Shown: positions 31,869 through 33,896 of the stretch, piece by piece
How the letters are laid out: every line of letters begins with the position of its first letter
Position numbering within the stretch: position 1 is the stretch's first letter
DNA from: a virus
Virus record (IMG/VR): IMGVR_UViG_3300035204_000937
Location: 1 to 33,896 of that record
Direction: 5' to 3' (one strand)
Length of the DNA stretch: 33,896 nucleotides
Program-made: the position numbers and the translations under genes
The notes under the pieces: generated by a model
Databases searched by the model: none
The model's input: only the letters and a program-made list of their open reading frames with translations
What the model was told of the DNA's origin: nothing

Positions 31869-32281
31869 ATCTGCCCATAATGAAGGTTGCCTGTCCCAGC
31901 CCATACAGTCAGAACGTGTCGTGTTTGTTCTGGTTTAGGCAGAGAGGCATTTCCAGGAATCCAGTTTTCCTATTTTTTAGAAATCGATGTCCTATTTCCA
32001 GAAATTGATTTTTTGATGGGGATCTGGAGGTACTGCTCCGGTACCCTCCGGTAACCCCACCCCCCTAGGGGGGGATGGCTTCTCCTGTCTAACTCTGTCT
32101 GGCTCTGGCGTAGCTAGGCGGGGGGCTTCTATCCGCGCCGGGTAGTGCGGGATTGTACCCTATACAGGTCACTATCACCCGGTCTAGCGGGGAAGGACGT
32201 ATCCTGGTAAACGCAAGGGGGGGTACATACCTAGGGGGGGTTGATATCCCGAGATACCCCCTATACCCCCTTACTTACTTA
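31869..32281. other. Noncoding control region with G/C-run palindromes
   Basis: No credible gene. Two related segments TCCTATTTTTTAGAAATCGAT (from 31967; differs by short indel) and TCCTATTTCCAGAAATTGAT (31989) form an imperfect direct repeat. CCCCCCTAGGGGGG (32060-32073) is a perfect palindrome, just after an imperfect hairpin GGAGGTAC/GTACCCTCC (32026-32049). Two further G-runs (AGGGGGGG and TAGGGGGGG) lie at 32216-32240. These may stop transcription or bind proteins; nothing identifies which. Confidence 0.5.
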
Positions 32282-32311
32282 CACGTAAGGAAGTGTCAAC
32301 AAAACGTCAAG
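32282..32311 (-). promoter_or_regulatory. Candidate phage promoter, TTGACG-N17-TACGTG
   Basis: On the minus strand TTGACG (32305-32310) is followed after 17 bases by TACGTG (32282-32287), the same arrangement as at 2664-2694 and 21256-21286. The longer 13-base word is not conserved here (CTTGACGT only). It points left, towards the iterons and the HTH/primase genes. The 23-bp palindrome lies immediately upstream, where an operator would be expected. As a host sigma70 promoter the second box is weak. Confidence 0.4.
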
Positions 32312-32322
32312 GCCATATTCTC

Positions 32323-32345
32323 CTATGTGAACAGTGTTCACATAG
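32323..32345. promoter_or_regulatory. 23-bp perfect palindrome, operator candidate
   Basis: CTATGTGAACA and TGTTCACATAG (11-base perfect arms) flank a single G at 32334. Size and symmetry are typical of a dimeric repressor operator. It lies between the divergent minus-strand promoter candidate (32282-32311) and the plus-strand gene, where it could control both. The HTH protein at 31092-31310 is one candidate ligand. A related half-site GTTCAC recurs at 32591-32596. Confidence 0.7.
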
Positions 32346-32363
32346 TGGTGCAAGTGGTCTATT

Positions 32364-32393
32364 TCGGCTTGTGTCGGCTTGTGTCGACTCGTG
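32364..32393. repeat. Three 10-bp tandem repeats, TCGGCTTGTG
   Basis: Two exact TCGGCTTGTG units (32364-32383) followed by a degenerate third, TCGACTCGTG (32384-32393). A 10-base period places each unit on the same DNA face, as seen in protein-binding arrays. It sits between the 23-bp palindrome and the candidate plus-strand promoter. Confidence 0.65.
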
Positions 32394-32440
32394 GATACCT
32401 AGGTCGAAACCTGGCAATGGTCGATAGCCTGCCTTCGCGA

Positions 32441-32468
32441 TTGACAGAATGTCAAAGGTAGTTAGAAA
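32441..32468 (+). promoter_or_regulatory. Candidate promoter for the rightward gene
   Basis: TTGACA (32441-32446, exact -35) and TAGAAA (32463-32468, 4 of 6 matches to -10) are 16 bases apart, facing the 305-aa gene. The -35 is embedded in a perfect inverted repeat TTGACA-GAA-TGTCAA (32441-32455), which could be an operator. A preceding CTTCGCGAT recurs at 32582-32590. The leader to the start codon would be about 160 bases and includes the purine-rich AGGAAAGGAGGAGAGAGGGA (32521-32540), with no start codon at useful distance. Confidence 0.5.
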
Positions 32469-32633
32469 GCCAACAATGGCCTGATTTGGCCCGTATGGTA
32501 AGATAAGGGCGAACGTCGCGAGGAAAGGAGGAGAGAGGGAGTCGAAAGTCAGTCAGGCTTGAGCCCCTTGGTTCGTTCTGACTTCGCGATGTTCACGGTC
32601 AATACTGACCATTCACAACCATAGGAAAGTAAC

Positions 32634-33551
32634 ATGACAACCGTATCCAATACCCCTAGCCGTGACAGCCGTGCTACTGCTAAGGAACTCGAAACCCTAG
32701 CTGGTCTTGAGCTTATGGCCGCTGGCCGTATCTTGGCAACTTCTCTCGAACCCTTCGCAGGGTTGGGCAAACCTTACTACCGTCGGACTAAGTCTGGTGA
32801 CCGTGCGACCAATTTCTATGTCGTTGTTGATGTAGATGGGTGCTTCATTAGCGCTCACATTGGTCGCAATATGGCAAGCGTAGCAGCGGCTAGTTCCGAC
32901 TATCCAAAGGGTGCACAAGTAGCGCTTAAGCCTTGGTTTGAGGCCAACGACCTTCCCTCCGACCTTGGCGAGGAACTCGCCTTGACCCGTGACGACTTTG
33001 CTCGGCTCGTTAGCTTGTCTGTAGCGTCCACTGACCACTACATCATTGGTGCTCGTTCCTTTGTTGCTTCCCCTGTTCCGACGGCGCTCCCTAGCACGGA
33101 CCCTGCAATCACTATCCAATTGGATGACGTAGCATTCCAAACAGTCTGTAAGGATATCTGGGACCGTGTCACTGGTGATAGTTCCTGTGAGGAGATTGAA
33201 GCAGCTAACACGCAACATGCTCTGCGAACGGCTATCAAGGCGTTGGCCAGTGCCAATATGCGACGTCGGGTCCAAGCCACGCGTACACTTCGGATGTGCT
33301 GCTTGAATGCGCTCGAAGAACTTGAGTATCTTGAGGTAACCCGGGCTCGCAACGACATGCGTGAGAGTCTGGAGCAGAGTCTGAAGACTATCGATAAGGC
33401 TAATGACGAAATTAACCCTGACCAGGAGCCCGGCTCTCGCAAGGAGTACCAAGGTACCATCAAAGCGCTCATCAACGCCTATACCGGTACCGACGACCTT
33501 GTAGCAGCCGCCATCGCTCGTGAGAGTGATACCGATAGCGTCGACGCCTAG
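32634..33551 (+). CDS. Divergent early-type protein of unknown function
   Basis: A 305-residue protein, the only plus-strand gene, starting MTTVSNTPSRDSRATAKELE with AGGAA six bases upstream. The N-terminal 60 residues form helix (LETLAGLELMAAGRILATSL), then YYRRTKSGDRATNFYVVVDVDGCFISAHIGR is a beta-like patch. The C-terminal third (about 215-300) is a long charged helix (MRRRVQATRTLRMCCLNALEELEYLEVTRARNDMRE). Codon choice is richer in T-ending codons (GCT, CGT, GGT) than in the minus-strand block, suggesting a different expression class or origin. No motif for a nuclease, repressor or anti-defence protein is recognised. Transcription away from the control region suggests an early gene. Confidence 0.78.
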   Translation: MTTVSNTPSRDSRATAKELETLAGLELMAAGRILATSLEPFAGLGKPYYRRTKSGDRATNFYVVVDVDGCFISAHIGRNMASVAAASSDYPKGAQVALKPWFEANDLPSDLGEELALTRDDFARLVSLSVASTDHYIIGARSFVASPVPTALPSTDPAITIQLDDVAFQTVCKDIWDRVTGDSSCEEIEAANTQHALRTAIKALASANMRRRVQATRTLRMCCLNALEELEYLEVTRARNDMRESLEQSLKTIDKANDEINPDQEPGSRKEYQGTIKALINAYTGTDDLVAAAIARESDTDSVDA

Positions 33552-33557
33552 CACCTA

Positions 33558-33626
33558 GGGGGCGCGTAACGCGCCTAACTCTAACGCGCCCCCCCTGGTT
33601 CCTATACCAGGGGGGGCGCTTCCTTT
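33558..33626 (+). terminator. Strong hairpin terminator after the rightward gene
   Basis: A perfect 13-bp stem GCGCCCCCCCTGG (33586-33598) and CCAGGGGGGGCGC (33607-33619) with an eight-base loop TTCCTATA is followed by TTCCTTTGG, a short imperfect T tract. An alternative stem, GGGGGCGCGT (33558-33567) with ACGCGCCCCC (33584-33593), competes for the same strand, and GGCGCGT-A-ACGCGCC (33561-33575) is a further small palindrome. It begins seven bases after the stop codon. Competing stems could also be an attenuator. Confidence 0.75.
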
Positions 33627-33660
33627 GGTCCACGGTCGTTCCCGTGTCGACCTTTCATAG

Positions 33661-33727
33661 TCTAGCTCTAGCTCTAGCTCTAGCCGTAGCTCTAGCTCTA
33701 GCTCTAGCTGTAGCAGCTAGCTCTAGC
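33661..33727. repeat. TCTAGC hexamer satellite
   Basis: Nine tandem hexamers TCTAGC, with two variants (CGTAGC and TGTAGC), from 33661 to 33714, then AGCTAGC and a last TCTAGC to 33727. It is purely noncoding in all frames that I can support: no long open frame with a plausible start crosses it. Such AG/CT palindromic satellites are prone to slippage and may act as spacers or protein-binding arrays. Confidence 0.85.
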
Positions 33728-33867
33728 CCTTGACCCGTGGTCAAGGTGCACCGGGCACCTTTGCACCGGGCACCCCTTGACCCCTTGACCCGTGCAGGGT
33801 GTACCCCTTGACCCCTTGACCTATGCCCCCCCTATAGGTCAAGAGGTACCCCCCCTACACCCTGCAC
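33728..33867. repeat. TTGACC words and nested palindromes, right-end noncoding region
   Basis: CCTTGACC-CGT-GGTCAAGG (33728-33746) is a perfect hairpin. TGCACCGGGCACC occurs twice (33747-33759 and 33762-33774). The octamer CCCCTTGA repeats in pairs. CTTGACCTAT (33815-33824) pairs with ATAGGTCAAG (33834-33843), and GTGCAGGGTGTA (33792-33803) pairs with TACACCCTGCAC (33856-33867), enclosing it. TTGACC occurs five times directly and twice inverted in 113 bases. Function unknown: a second regulatory or packaging region, or an end-associated repeat. Confidence 0.75.
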
Positions 33868-33896
33868 CCCCCTACCCCCCCTCACTACAGTGGGTA

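Noticed and set aside
32153-32461. A 102-aa plus-strand frame in the control region
   Set aside because: Crosses the 23-bp palindrome and the tandem repeat, lacks a ribosome binding site, and has no protein-like composition; the region is better explained as regulatory DNA.
32521-32560. Orphan purine-rich ribosome-binding-like tract, AGGAAAGGAGG
   Set aside because: No ATG, GTG or TTG start follows at a usable distance, so a leader peptide cannot be supported.
32697-33554. A 285-aa minus-strand frame opposite the rightward gene
   Set aside because: The plus-strand frame has a ribosome binding site, promoter, terminator and protein-like sequence; the minus frame has Ile/Arg/Cys-rich shadow composition.
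33661-33727. TCTAGC satellite as a coding repeat
   Set aside because: It contains frequent TAG in one frame (CTAGCT words), and no start or ribosome binding site supports a peptide across it.
1-33896. CRISPR array, tRNA, rRNA, reverse transcriptase or diversity-generating element
   Set aside because: No regularly spaced repeat-spacer units, no cloverleaf-like sequence and no reverse transcriptase motif were seen. The short repeats that exist are iterons, satellites or coding repeats.

Overview
The window looks like a large part of a GC-rich, tailed double-stranded DNA bacteriophage, most likely a short-tailed (podovirus-like) one. The basis is a nearly uninterrupted minus-strand block encoding a DNA-replication protein, a packaging ATPase, portal, scaffold-like protein, capsid, tail adaptor and nozzle candidates, fibre-like proteins and three consecutive presumed ejection proteins, with no tape-measure, sheath or baseplate gene. 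There are no host chromosomal genes, tRNAs, rRNAs, transposases or integrase. The host cannot be named from the sequence. No lysis gene, DNA polymerase or RNA polymerase is recognisable, so those functions probably lie outside the window.

Minus-strand block, read from high to low coordinates (transcription runs right to left). A good sigma70-type promoter (about 31333-31361) precedes a small HTH protein (31092-31310). Next come an 843-aa PrimPol-SF3 helicase primase (28521-31052), an unknown basic protein, a candidate small terminase and the large terminase (25504-27216). These are followed by a low-complexity protein with a 39-residue internal duplication, the portal (22264-24105), a small unknown protein, a FmdB-like zinc ribbon, an acidic protein, the scaffold candidate (19991-20869) and the major capsid protein candidate (18869-19987). 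Then come a decoration-like protein, a tail adaptor candidate, an 85-aa protein with an AT-hook-like tail, a beta-propeller-like nozzle candidate (14058-16370) and three fibre-like proteins. The block ends with a Thr-Pro protein, the presumed ejection set of 155, 605 and 2044 aa, a decoration-like protein, two small unknowns, and a fibre-like protein that runs off the left edge. Genes mostly abut or overlap by 1-8 bases, indicating tight translational coupling.

Right-hand control region (31311-32633). About 1.3 kb has no credible gene. It holds twelve exact CGGTAGAA iterons in two groups of six around an A-rich tract; the second group is built into a nested inverted repeat. Further right are G/C-run palindromes, a near-perfect 23-bp operator-like palindrome and a 10-bp tandem repeat. 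This is the best candidate for a replication origin combined with a divergent promoter region, and it lies close to the primase-helicase and HTH genes.

Right end (32634-33896). One plus-strand gene of unknown function (305 aa) diverges from the late block. It is followed by a very strong hairpin terminator, a TCTAGC hexamer satellite, and a noncoding stretch with seven TTGACC words and nested palindromes that continues to the window edge. The most notable undescribed signals are the iteron/cruciform region, the three-site TTGACGT-N16-TAC motif in intergenic regions, and the repeat-dense right end.
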